The notes below the pieces were generated by a model. That model saw only the letters and a program-made list of their open reading frames with translations. It did no database searches and had not been told where the DNA came from. The position numbers were made by a program, and so were the translations under genes. This document shows, piece by piece, positions 17,363 to 25,680 of a stretch of DNA of 50,218 nucleotides (the stretch's first letter is position 1; each line of letters starts with the position of its first letter). The stretch is taken from the NCBI GenBank assembly GCA_944322395.1, contig CALUPA010000011.1, positions 1-50,218 on the forward strand. Reading direction: 5' to 3'. This stretch comes from an uncultured Phocaeicola sp. (lineage in GTDB: Bacteria; Bacteroidota; Bacteroidia; Bacteroidales; Bacteroidaceae).

Positions 17363-18361
17363 CTATTTTATTCCCTCGCGGGTCTGCACCACGGAGCGCA
17401 TGGTTCCGTCGGGATTGTAGTATAGCCTGTCCACACATACCGAGCGGCGGCCTATGGCTCCCTTGTGTCCGCCTGTGGTGAGGACGGCATTGTGATAGAA
17501 CAGATACCATTCGCCGCCGAACTCTGCTATACCGGGATGGATGGTGAAACTGTTCTCGGCCATGCCCGTAAGCTCGCCGCGGTACTCCCACTCTGTGCCC
17601 ATCCTGCTGGCTGTGGCATACGAGATGTTCTCACGCCCGTCGCCCATCGAGGCATAAGTGAGGTAATACGTGTCGCCGCGCTTGTGGAGCCACGGTCCTT
17701 CTACGTAGCGAGGAAGGTCTATCGCCATGATTTCGCCGTCTATCTCTGTCATGTTCTTCTTCAGGCGGGCAAGGAAGCATGTGCCGTTGCCCCAGCATAG
17801 CCAGGGGGTGCCGTCATCGTCAATCAGCACCGTGGGGTCAATGTCGTTCCACCATCCGCGCTCGCCGTTGGAGGTCATGTCATCGCTCACCAGCGGACGG
17901 CCTATGGCATCGGCGAATGGTCCTGTGGGCGAATCGGAAACTGCCACTCCTATCGCCTTGCCAGTGTAGGGCTCGCCTGCCTGAACGGTGGTGTAGTAAT
18001 AGAATTTGCCGTCTCTCTCCACTACCTGCGATGCCCACGCCTCGCCCACTGCCCACTTGAAGTCCGTGGGGCGGAGCACGGGGCCGTGGTCGGTCCATGT
18101 CTTCATGTCGCGCGTGGAGTAGCATAGCCACTCGGTGATGTTGAACTCCTTGCCGCCGGATGCGGTGTCCTGGCCTTCGTAGTACTCGTCATGGCCCACG
18201 TAGAGGTAGAGGCGGCCGTCGTACACCATCGGGGCGGGGTCGGCGGTGAACTTGTCTGTTATCAGTGGGTTGCCCGTGGGGGTGAACTGCTTGCCGCGGG
18301 TGCACGACAGTGCGGCTACGGCAAGCATAGAAAGTAGAAGGAATCTTGCTGGTGTTTTCAT
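17363..18361 (-). CDS. GH43 family glycosidase, lipoprotein
   Basis: This 332-residue five-bladed beta-propeller glycosidase of family 43 is probably an arabinofuranosidase or beta-xylosidase trimming xylan side chains or ends. A lipoprotein signal ends at Cys20 (AVAALSC), so it is tethered to a membrane facing the periplasm or cell surface. The three catalytic acids are visible: the base Asp in TADPAPMVYDG near 41, the pKa-modulating Asp in NDIDPTVLIDDDG near 174, and the acid Glu in VEGPWLHK near 222. It is the last gene of the xylan locus, 31 bases after the GH43-GH8 fusion, and likely shares its transcript. The exact specificity cannot be told. Confidence 0.88.
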   Translation of the reverse strand: MKTPARFLLLSMLAVAALSCTRGKQFTPTGNPLITDKFTADPAPMVYDGRLYLYVGHDEYYEGQDTASGGKEFNITEWLCYSTRDMKTWTDHGPVLRPTDFKWAVGEAWASQVVERDGKFYYYTTVQAGEPYTGKAIGVAVSDSPTGPFADAIGRPLVSDDMTSNGERGWWNDIDPTVLIDDDGTPWLCWGNGTCFLARLKKNMTEIDGEIMAIDLPRYVEGPWLHKRGDTYYLTYASMGDGRENISYATASRMGTEWEYRGELTGMAENSFTIHPGIAEFGGEWYLFYHNAVLTTGGHKGAIGRRSVCVDRLYYNPDGTMRSVVQTREGIK

Positions 18362-18392
18362 ATCTTTTATGTTTTGAATGATTTATGATTGA

Positions 18393-20978
18393 TTATCTGT
18401 GTGAATCCGATTCTGCCGTGGGGACGATTATGCGGTATTTACCGCTCAGATGCATGAAAGCGAACAGATGCAGAAGACCATCGTAATAGGCATCGAAATA
18501 GCCGTCATCGTAGGGATCGTGGCGGGAGTTCCACATGTGGCTCACAAACTCGTGACTGAGCTCGCGGGTGAATGCCAGCGACACGGCAGCGGCTGTGGAC
18601 ACAAGGCCCAACGAATGGCGCACACGGGCGTAGCCTCCTGCCGGAAGGATGCGCTCCACGGGGGTGCCGTCGGTATTGTACTGGTCGACGAAGGTCTCAA
18701 CTCCCTGCGAGTGGAGGAATGACTGTATACGGTCGGCATAGTCCTGCTGCCAGTCACGATCGGCGCACGACCAGGAGTAGTCCAGGGCTATGTTCATCGG
18801 GACTCTCCACGAGTCGTATCTGAAGGCATCGCCTATCAGACCTCCGGTTTTCATAAGCGAGCCGTCGTAGTTGTTGTAGTCCGGATTGAGCCCCGTCTGC
18901 GGATGTATGCTGCGATGGAGATACTCACGGCTGCGGGCCGCACACTCGCGCCAGAACAGGCTGCGCCCGTCGGCTACCCACTGTGCCCATACATCGTAGA
19001 ATGCGGGTACGTGATACGACGGGTCGGTGAAACGTGCTCCATAGCGCGTAGGGGTAAATGTAATGAGCTTCTCACTGAGATTTATCAGGGGCGAGACGTC
19101 TGTCATGCCTGCTTTCTGCATAGAGCAGTCCAGGATGTGCTGTGCCTCGGTCAGGTAGTCAATGCCTGTGTCGTTGCCCCAACGGTTCGATGCAAAGATG
19201 AGTGAGGTAATATAATATAACTCGCCGTCCGAAGCCGGTCCCTGCGAATTGCGTGTGCCGTCGGTCTTGCAGCTCCAGGCAAAGTATCCTTTCAGAGGGC
19301 CGTCGTGGTGCTGCATGTATGTCTTGCTCCAGCGCCACAGGCGGTCGAAAATTTCTTTGCGGTCAAGTTGCACGGCTATCATCATCCCGTAGGACATACC
19401 TTCGGTGCGGACGTCGTTGTTCTTTATGTCGCTTATGTATGCCATGCTGTCGCCGGTCTCGAAGTATATCTTGTGAGGACCGTAGAACAGGGCGTCGAAG
19501 ACTCCTTCCAGCCTTGCATCTATCTCGGCTTGCGAATATCCCATCTCGGCAAAGACGTTTCTGTACTTGCCGGTGCGGAAGGCTCCCTCACTCCAGGGCA
19601 CTGAACCGAAACCAATCCAGTCTATCTCGGCATCGCTGCCTCCCGCCAAGGTTATCCTGAGGAGGTTCACTCCCTTCGGCACCGATGACACCGGTACGGT
19701 GAGTGTCTGCCATGTTTTTGTATCACAGCCATACGGTGCAACCATGGGCTGTTGCTCTGATTCTGAGGCAGATTTTATTGCATCCGATGGTATATCCACT
19801 TCTGCCAGGACTTGTCCGCCAGCTTCTATGCGCAGGGTTCCGCCTTTACGCGATTTCACGCGGAGCTTCATCTGCGAGAATGTGCCGTCGCCAAAATCCA
19901 CATTCGCATACTTCAGCCATGCTCCACGCGTGGTGAAGCAGGCTTTCCATCCGTCGAACTTGTTTTCCGTATCGATAAACTGTACTTTCACTCCCCGGCG
20001 GCTTGTCTCACTGTAGCGGTCCACCTGTATCTTCATCCTTGCATCGGTTATCCCCACGCCGCGAAGTGTGGGGCGCACCTTGCATATCGTACCGTCAGGA
20101 TTGAAGGACAGCGAGTCGATGCGTACCGAACGGTTTTTATCGAAATGCGGGGAGTAGTCGTTGTGATGATAAAACAGGTACCACTGTCCCTTATACTCCA
20201 CTATGGAATGGTGGTTGGTCCAGCAGTCTGTGGGCGATTCGTCCATTATTATGCCCTTGAACTCGAAGGGGCCTGTGGGCGAGTCGGACATAGCATATGC
20301 CAGCACCTCGGTTTTCTTCTTTACCCACGGGAATGTGAGGTAGTACTTGTCGCCGCGCCGAAATGCAAATGGGCCCTCCTTAAATCCTTTGGGCAATCCC
20401 TCTATCTGCATGGGGGATGTGGAAAGCTCACGCATGTTGTCTTTCAGCTGTGCCACGTATAGTCCTCTTCCCGACCAGTAGATGTATGATTTACCGTCCG
20501 TATCGTTCAGCACACACGGATCTATACCGTTTATCCCTTCTATTGGCTTTCGTTCCGGAAAGAAAGGGCCTTCAGGATTGTCGGCCACTGCCACTCCCAC
20601 TGAGAAACTTTTCTGTCCCTTGGGCTGCGATGGAAAATAGAAATAGTACTTTCCATTTTTATACACACAGTCGGGAGCCCACATGGCATACGATTTCGGC
20701 TCCACCCAGGGGACACGGTCCTGCGACAATATCACTCCATGATCCTTCCAGTCGACAAGGTTTTCTGATGAATACACATGATAGTCTTCCATGCAAAACC
20801 AGTCCTTCAGACGCTCCACCGGACTCACTATGTCGTGCGAGGGATACATGTATATCTTGCCGTTGAACACACGGGCGGTGGGGTCCGCAGTGAAACAGTA
20901 GTTGATTATCGGATTCTGCGACGAAAGCGCCCCCGGCAGGGACAGCATAAATGCCATCAGACAATAAAGATGCTTCAT
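18393..20978 (-). CDS. GH43-CBM6-GH8 fusion xylanolytic enzyme
   Basis: This 861-residue exported two-enzyme protein starts with a signal peptide (about 1-20). The GH43 propeller (about 22-310) has FTADPTARVFNG, a GIDPCVLNDTDG block and KEGPFAFRR for its catalytic acids. A CBM6-like module (about 320-455) ends NLLRITLAGGSDAEIDWIGF. The C-terminal GH8 (about 465-850) has the family signature VRTEGMSYGMMIAVQLD with the acid Glu, and PASDGELYY. A GH8 in this setting is most like the reducing-end xylose-releasing exo-oligoxylanase. The fusion would attack xylo-oligosaccharides from the side chain or non-reducing end and the reducing end at once. It has its own promoter with a phased operator array (21020-21129). 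Confidence 0.88.
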   Translation of the reverse strand: MKHLYCLMAFMLSLPGALSSQNPIINYCFTADPTARVFNGKIYMYPSHDIVSPVERLKDWFCMEDYHVYSSENLVDWKDHGVILSQDRVPWVEPKSYAMWAPDCVYKNGKYYFYFPSQPKGQKSFSVGVAVADNPEGPFFPERKPIEGINGIDPCVLNDTDGKSYIYWSGRGLYVAQLKDNMRELSTSPMQIEGLPKGFKEGPFAFRRGDKYYLTFPWVKKKTEVLAYAMSDSPTGPFEFKGIIMDESPTDCWTNHHSIVEYKGQWYLFYHHNDYSPHFDKNRSVRIDSLSFNPDGTICKVRPTLRGVGITDARMKIQVDRYSETSRRGVKVQFIDTENKFDGWKACFTTRGAWLKYANVDFGDGTFSQMKLRVKSRKGGTLRIEAGGQVLAEVDIPSDAIKSASESEQQPMVAPYGCDTKTWQTLTVPVSSVPKGVNLLRITLAGGSDAEIDWIGFGSVPWSEGAFRTGKYRNVFAEMGYSQAEIDARLEGVFDALFYGPHKIYFETGDSMAYISDIKNNDVRTEGMSYGMMIAVQLDRKEIFDRLWRWSKTYMQHHDGPLKGYFAWSCKTDGTRNSQGPASDGELYYITSLIFASNRWGNDTGIDYLTEAQHILDCSMQKAGMTDVSPLINLSEKLITFTPTRYGARFTDPSYHVPAFYDVWAQWVADGRSLFWRECAARSREYLHRSIHPQTGLNPDYNNYDGSLMKTGGLIGDAFRYDSWRVPMNIALDYSWSCADRDWQQDYADRIQSFLHSQGVETFVDQYNTDGTPVERILPAGGYARVRHSLGLVSTAAAVSLAFTRELSHEFVSHMWNSRHDPYDDGYFDAYYDGLLHLFAFMHLSGKYRIIVPTAESDSHR

Positions 20979-21019
20979 AACAAAGGTATAAGGTTTAATG
21001 AATAAGATTTATGTTTCTT

Positions 21020-21050
21020 CAAAGGTAGGAAACCATACCGTTACCGCAAA
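21020..21050 (-). promoter_or_regulatory. Promoter of the GH43-GH8 gene
   Basis: Minus strand: TTTG (21047-21050), 19 bases, TACCTTTG (21020-21027). This is a perfect consensus. A second TACCTTTG at 20981-20988 lies against the start codon and lacks a -33, so I take the distal one as the true promoter. Confidence 0.65.
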
Positions 21051-21059
21051 AAGTTGTTG

Positions 21060-21129
21060 TTACAGATACTGTTCCGTACGTTACATCCCCACACCGGATT
21101 ATTACATCTGCATATACAACACGTTACAA
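21060..21129 (-). promoter_or_regulatory. Phased operator array of the GH43-GH8 promoter
   Basis: Read on the plus strand, the hexamers TTACAG (21060), TTACAT (21081), TTACAT (21102) and TTACAA (21124) start 21, 21 and 22 bases apart, two turns of the helix each. The first begins 32 bases beyond the -7 element. The second unit is the longer TTCCGTACGTTACAT (21072-21086). The same layout stands before the esterase operon at 28891-28959. It is probably the binding array of the xylan regulator, which would be an AraC-domain hybrid two-component protein by analogy with Bacteroidetes xylan systems. Confidence 0.6.
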
Positions 21130-21179
21130 CAGGCGTATAGCACACCGGCAAGACATGCATCAACGCAAGCAATAAGAAA

Positions 21180-21220
21180 AGAGACTGCAACATGATGATT
21201 CCTCTCATGTAGCAGTCTCT
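21180..21220 (-). terminator. Terminator of the GH67 gene
   Basis: AGAGACTGCAACATGA (21180-21195) pairs with TCATGTAGCAGTCTCT (21205-21220) with one mismatch. On the minus strand T-rich sequence follows. It lies 39 bases after the GH67 stop and separates it from the GH43-GH8 promoter. Confidence 0.7.
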
Positions 21221-21258
21221 GTCTTTATAATCAAACCTAAACAATTCAGTATCCGTAT

Positions 21259-23271
21259 CTAAAATTGCGGAAGTATCTCTGCCGGCGGACAGGTGTAGTT
21301 ATCTATAGGCAGGTTCACCTTCTTGAGTTTCTTCAAGCTGAAGTGTGGTTTCTCAACTCCGCGTGGATATTTCATGCGCGAAAATGTGCGGAAATACTCC
21401 ACGCAGGCATCTTTCCACCACACGGCGTCCGATGCCTGAATGTCGAAACGGTACAACACTGCCGCATGACGCTCTGCATCAACATAAGGCGACATGGCCG
21501 TCCATGTATCACGAAAACTGCGTACAGCATCCACCCCACGCTGATAGTGGTGACAGAGTTCGTCCCACAGGGTACGTCCCGACTTCATTTCATGCTTCCA
21601 GGGCACATGATGGAACCACAGAAGGAATTCCTCCGGACAGGTGACGATATCGTTGAACACGGCAGCCAATGAGTCGGGATACTGCGAAACAGCGTCGCTG
21701 CCATCTGTAGTGCGGTCGAAACCGATACCGTCTCTGTCGGCACGGTGATAGTATGAAGGGAGCCAGTCGGGACGTGCGCCTTCAATCTCGCACCAGGGTT
21801 CCGGACCGTAATGATGTCCCCAGGCAAAGATGTGATGCAGACCGAGTGGCATCATATAGTCTACAACGGCTTCGCGGCTTTGCATCAGGACTTCGGTCAT
21901 AGGGCTGACAAAGCGGCTGTCGGTAGTGAAAGTCTGCGAGAGCCACTCTTCGGCTATTTCCCGGGAAGAAAGCATAGGGTTCCACGCCAGACGCCCGTAG
22001 GCATACCAGTTGGACTGTGCCAGGTCGTTTCCGCACCAGTTGGTGTCATCACCTATGTTTGTCACTCCGGCAGCGGCCCTCATATTCGATGGGGCATAGT
22101 ACTGATAGAACTCTTTCCACATGGGAGCGAGATAAGCCAGATGATTGGAGTGCCCCAGGTACTCCTGAGTGACCTGAAACTCTACCATAAGCTGTGTGTG
22201 GGGCATGGCACCGAAAAGCGGACTGTACGGTTCGCGAGGCTGGAAGTCGATAGGTCCGTTCTTGACCTGTACGATAACATTGTCGAGGAACTGACCGTCA
22301 AGGGGCTTGAACTCTAGATAGGCCTGCTTTGCGCGGTCGTCGTCGGTAGGACTGTAGACAAAGGCACGCCACATCACAATGCCGCCATATGGTTTAAGGG
22401 CTGAAGCCAGCATATTGGCTCCCTGAGCATGCGTACGGTTATAGTCGCACGGGCCAGGCTGTCCCTCGGAGTTGGCTTTCACAAGGAATCCTCCGAAATC
22501 GGGAATCAGAGAATACACCTCGCGGACTTTCTGCTTCCACCACCCTGCCACTCCGGCATCGAGTGGATCGGCAGTAGTCAGGCCACCGAGTTTCATCGGT
22601 GTGGCGAAATTAACAGACAGGTAGACCTTGATTCCGTAAGGACGGAAGATATCTGCCAGCGCCTTGACCTTGGTCAGGTTTTCGGACGAGAGAACATCTG
22701 GAGAAGCATTAACATTGTTCAGCACAGTGCCGTTGATGCCCACTGACGCATTGGCACGGGCGTATTCCTTATATCGGGGAGAGAGTGTGGCAGGTAGCTC
22801 GTTCCATTTCCAGAGCGAGCGTCCGGCATACCCGCGTTCGATGGTCCCGTCCGGATTGTCCCAATGATTGAGTATGCGGATATCGTTGAGGGGCCTCTCG
22901 CAGATGTCGGGTGCAGTACAGTCGTTTCCGCATGCCTGCAGACGCAACAGATGATATGCCGCATAAAGAAGTCCTGTTTCCGACAGCGAGCGTAGCCTGA
23001 TAACCCCATCCTCCGAAGTGATGGTATAGGCGTCTCTGCCCAAAGCCAGATATTTGCCGTTTGCCATAAGCTGGAGCGAGACCTTGCCGCCGCGCCAGAA
23101 AGCCGACAGCTCGTCTACGGCAAGGCGCATAGTGGGAGAATCCGCCTGAGCCTCAATCTGCGGACGTACGGTCACAGTGTCGTAGCGCAACCATAGGCGA
23201 CTGCCATCCTCTGCATGGGACGACAGGGTCGCTGCGCATATAAACAAAGCTAATAATATTCGTTTCAGCAT
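21259..23271 (-). CDS. GH67 alpha-glucuronidase
   Basis: This 670-residue exported enzyme removes (4-O-methyl)glucuronic acid from the non-reducing end of aldouronic acids released from glucuronoxylan. A signal peptide covers about residues 1-20 (ending TLSSHAED). Family signs include the beta/alpha barrel with GRSLWKWNELPATLSPRY near 149, the active-site GGFLVKANSEGQPGP near 256-270, and WGHHYGPEPW near 469. The length is usual for the family. It lies downstream of GH43 and carries its own terminator. The released glucuronate could feed the uxaC-uxuA-uxuB genes 20 kb away. It corresponds to XynF of the Prevotella bryantii xylan cluster. Confidence 0.93.
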   Translation of the reverse strand: MLKRILLALFICAATLSSHAEDGSRLWLRYDTVTVRPQIEAQADSPTMRLAVDELSAFWRGGKVSLQLMANGKYLALGRDAYTITSEDGVIRLRSLSETGLLYAAYHLLRLQACGNDCTAPDICERPLNDIRILNHWDNPDGTIERGYAGRSLWKWNELPATLSPRYKEYARANASVGINGTVLNNVNASPDVLSSENLTKVKALADIFRPYGIKVYLSVNFATPMKLGGLTTADPLDAGVAGWWKQKVREVYSLIPDFGGFLVKANSEGQPGPCDYNRTHAQGANMLASALKPYGGIVMWRAFVYSPTDDDRAKQAYLEFKPLDGQFLDNVIVQVKNGPIDFQPREPYSPLFGAMPHTQLMVEFQVTQEYLGHSNHLAYLAPMWKEFYQYYAPSNMRAAAGVTNIGDDTNWCGNDLAQSNWYAYGRLAWNPMLSSREIAEEWLSQTFTTDSRFVSPMTEVLMQSREAVVDYMMPLGLHHIFAWGHHYGPEPWCEIEGARPDWLPSYYHRADRDGIGFDRTTDGSDAVSQYPDSLAAVFNDIVTCPEEFLLWFHHVPWKHEMKSGRTLWDELCHHYQRGVDAVRSFRDTWTAMSPYVDAERHAAVLYRFDIQASDAVWWKDACVEYFRTFSRMKYPRGVEKPHFSLKKLKKVNLPIDNYTCPPAEILPQF

Positions 23272-23304
23272 GAAAAAGTGTTAAGTTTGTGAATATATTT
23301 TTTA

Positions 23305-23359
23305 ACAAAAGTACAAAAGAACAGATTTTTTACTTGTATATGTTCTTATGTACTTTTGT
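23305..23359. repeat. Inverted repeat with opposed -7 elements before GH67
   Basis: Arms at 23305-23323 and 23341-23359 (19 bases, one mismatch) enclose a 17-base loop. Each arm contains TACTTTTG, a -7 type element, pointing outward: on the minus strand at 23306-23313 towards GH67, and on the plus strand at 23351-23358. Neither has a clear -33. It may be an operator, a terminator of the upstream GH43 transcript, or both. The minus -7 element would let GH67 be transcribed separately. Confidence 0.4.
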
Positions 23360-23431
23360 CATATAATTTAAATTTACAAGGTTGCCTTCCGGATGGAGAC
23401 CTTATCAACTATAGAAAAACCTTGTAACCTA

Positions 23432-24430
23432 TCAATATCTCTGTCCGAACTTGCTGATATCCTCGCTTCCTTCTATGGTGATGATTTTTCCATCGGCATC
23501 ATACTCCAGTTCCACTACTTTCAGGCTGCGGAGCCATGTCTTTCCATTCGAAGGGACACAGTCGTGATGGAACAGATACCACTTGCCCTTATACTCGGCA
23601 ATAGAGTGATGGGTGGTCCATCCGATGACAGGAGTGAGGATTACGCCCTGGTATGTGAACGGTCCGTAAGGATTGTCGCCCACGGCATAGCACAGCAGAT
23701 GAGTGTCGCCTGTGGAGTACGACAGATAATACTTGCCGTTATACTTGTGCATCCACGAAGCCTCGAAGAAACGGTGAGGGTCTCCCGCAGTAAGCGGCTT
23801 TCCGTCCTCGCCAAGGATGACAACAGGACGAGGTTCCTCGGCAAACTCCAGCATATTGTCAGCAAGTTTCACCACGCGGCTAGGCAATGCGGGTTCGTCG
23901 TCGGCAGGAAGGTGCGGATTCTCGATAGCCTTATTATCGCGGTAGCGCTGCAGCTGTCCGCCCCAGATACCTCCGAAATAGATATAGTGGCTGCCGTCGT
24001 CGTCGCGGAACACAGCCATGTCGATACTGTAGCTTCCGCGTATAGGGTCCGGCTGAGGGATGAAAGGACCTTCAGGCTTGTCGCTGATGGCCACTCCCAT
24101 GCGGAATATGTCGTTGCGGTCCTTCAGAGGGAAGTAGAGATAATACTTGCCGTCCTTGTAAGCCACGTCGCAGTCCCAAAGCTGGCGTCCGGCCCAAGGG
24201 ATATCAGCCACGCGGAGTGCCACACCGTGGTCTGTCACTTCGCCGTTCATCACATCGTCGGTAGAGAGCACGTGATAGTCGTTCATGTCAAAATGGTCAC
24301 CGTTGTCGTTTTCAGGGATACCCGATTCACGGTCGTGCGACGGGTAGATGTACAAGCGTCCGTTGAAAACATGCACCGAAGGGTCTGCCATATAGTCGGC
24401 AGGGAAAAGATATCTTTCTTCTTTTTTCAT
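23432..24430 (-). CDS. GH43 family glycosidase, cytoplasmic (XynB-like)
   Basis: This 332-residue GH43 propeller has no signal peptide or lipobox, so it should act in the cytoplasm on xylo-oligosaccharides imported by the symporter two genes upstream. The catalytic acids sit in MADPSVHVFNG (Asp16), SIDMAVFRDDDG near 135-146, and FFEASWMHKYNG near 220. It follows GH10 by 83 bases in the same direction. Order and localisation match XynB of Prevotella bryantii, a GH43 exo-xylosidase. An arabinofuranosidase activity cannot be excluded. Confidence 0.88.
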   Translation of the reverse strand: MKKEERYLFPADYMADPSVHVFNGRLYIYPSHDRESGIPENDNGDHFDMNDYHVLSTDDVMNGEVTDHGVALRVADIPWAGRQLWDCDVAYKDGKYYLYFPLKDRNDIFRMGVAISDKPEGPFIPQPDPIRGSYSIDMAVFRDDDGSHYIYFGGIWGGQLQRYRDNKAIENPHLPADDEPALPSRVVKLADNMLEFAEEPRPVVILGEDGKPLTAGDPHRFFEASWMHKYNGKYYLSYSTGDTHLLCYAVGDNPYGPFTYQGVILTPVIGWTTHHSIAEYKGKWYLFHHDCVPSNGKTWLRSLKVVELEYDADGKIITIEGSEDISKFGQRY

Positions 24431-24513
24431 ATCAAGTCAATTTTAAATGTCCTGCAGCAGGAATTCCCCGCAGCATGACAAAGTTTTTATACATTGTTAT
24501 AATCTTCAGTCTG

Positions 24514-25647
24514 TTACTTATTCACATTTTCCGATTCAGAGATAATCTCCTTCACGAATTCCTTAGGCTGATAATTTCGGTCAAACAGCAGTGCGTAGTC
24601 CTTTCTTCCTCTTACCGGGAAGTTGTTCTTCCACGAGTCGCCGTCGGTCACTCCCCATGCTGTGACACGAGTCACAATGTCGGCATGCTTCTCGAAGAGG
24701 TCGAAGAACTGAGCCATACGTTTGTTCCACGCCTTGCTCACCGAGTCAGGCAGATTCTCCGGATACGGGTTAAGCGCCTTCTTGAACGCTACAGTGTCCG
24801 AGATGTTGGCACTCTGGCGTGCAGTGGGCAGCGCACTCATGTCCCATTCCGTAATCATCACCTTCACCCCTGTAGCGGCAAAAGCCAGCATGCTCTCCTC
24901 GAATTCCTTTATGTCAGGATAGTCCATGCCCATGTGTCCCTGCATGCCCACGGCATCGATGCGCAGTCCGCGTTCCTTCAGCTGGTTTACCATCTTAATC
25001 ACTCCGTCGCGTCTGCCCTTCACGTTCATGCCATAGTCATTATAGTAGAGTTCTGCGTCTGGGTCAGCCTCGTGAGCGTACTGGAAAGCCAGCGGGATGA
25101 ACTCCTCGCCTAGGATTTCGTAGAACTTGCTCTTACGGTATGAGCCGTCCTCCACGATAGCCTCGTTCACCACGTCCCATCCCTTGATTTTACCTTTATA
25201 TCTGGTCACCACCGTAGTGATATGCTCCTTCATCCTCTGCTTCAGCACCTCGGCAGATACAGTGTTTCCCTTTTCGTCCAGGAAGAACCACTTGGGACAT
25301 TGCGAATGCCATATCAGGCAGTGTCCCGTCACGGTCAGTCCGTTCTCTATTCCGAAGTTCACAAACTTGTCGGCCTCCTTGAAGTCGTACACCCCGTCGG
25401 CAGGATGCACCTCTTCCATCTTCATGCAGTTCTCTGCCACTATAGCGTTGAAGTGACGTTTCACAATCTTCACAGCCGAGGTGTCCATTCCTCCCGACTG
25501 CCACACATTGAGCGCCGTACCCACGAGGAACTTGTCGCCCACGGCATCCTTCAGTCCTTTTTCCACAGTCACACTGGCAGTTCCGCCAGCACACGCCGCT
25601 ACCACAGCACCGCACACCGATGCGGCAAAAATGTTTTTCAGTTTCAT
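24514..25647 (-). CDS. GH10 endo-1,4-beta-xylanase, lipoprotein
   Basis: This 377-residue xylanase cleaves internal beta-1,4 xylosyl bonds. A lipoprotein signal ends at Cys19 (GAVVAAC). The GH10 barrel carries the acid/base Glu162 in WDVVNEAI and the nucleophile Glu267 in ITEWDMS, with the substrate-binding [11 protein letters not shown] at 108-118. It is a single catalytic domain without a CBM. It lies 33 bases after the symporter gene in one operon with the esterase, symporter and GH43. Membrane anchoring suggests it acts on oligosaccharides in the periplasm or at the surface. Confidence 0.95.
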   Translation of the reverse strand: MKLKNIFAASVCGAVVAACAGGTASVTVEKGLKDAVGDKFLVGTALNVWQSGGMDTSAVKIVKRHFNAIVAENCMKMEEVHPADGVYDFKEADKFVNFGIENGLTVTGHCLIWHSQCPKWFFLDEKGNTVSAEVLKQRMKEHITTVVTRYKGKIKGWDVVNEAIVEDGSYRKSKFYEILGEEFIPLAFQYAHEADPDAELYYNDYGMNVKGRRDGVIKMVNQLKERGLRIDAVGMQGHMGMDYPDIKEFEESMLAFAATGVKVMITEWDMSALPTARQSANISDTVAFKKALNPYPENLPDSVSKAWNKRMAQFFDLFEKHADIVTRVTAWGVTDGDSWKNNFPVRGRKDYALLFDRNYQPKEFVKEIISESENVNK

Positions 25648-25680
25648 TAGTATGAGTTTTTAGTTGTTAGTTATTAGTTG

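Noticed and set aside
20981-20988. Second TACCTTTG as the GH43-GH8 promoter
   Set aside because: It lies 3 bases before the start codon and has no -33 at 19-21 bases; the copy at 21020 is the better promoter.
21060-21129. CRISPR-like spaced repeats
   Set aside because: The repeated unit is a hexamer with a partly conserved 15-base core, spaced by 21 bp; there are no long identical repeats or cas genes.
23393-24478. 361-codon open frame on the plus strand
   Set aside because: It lies wholly opposite the GH43 gene, has no family resemblance, and arises from the GC-rich third-position bias of that gene.
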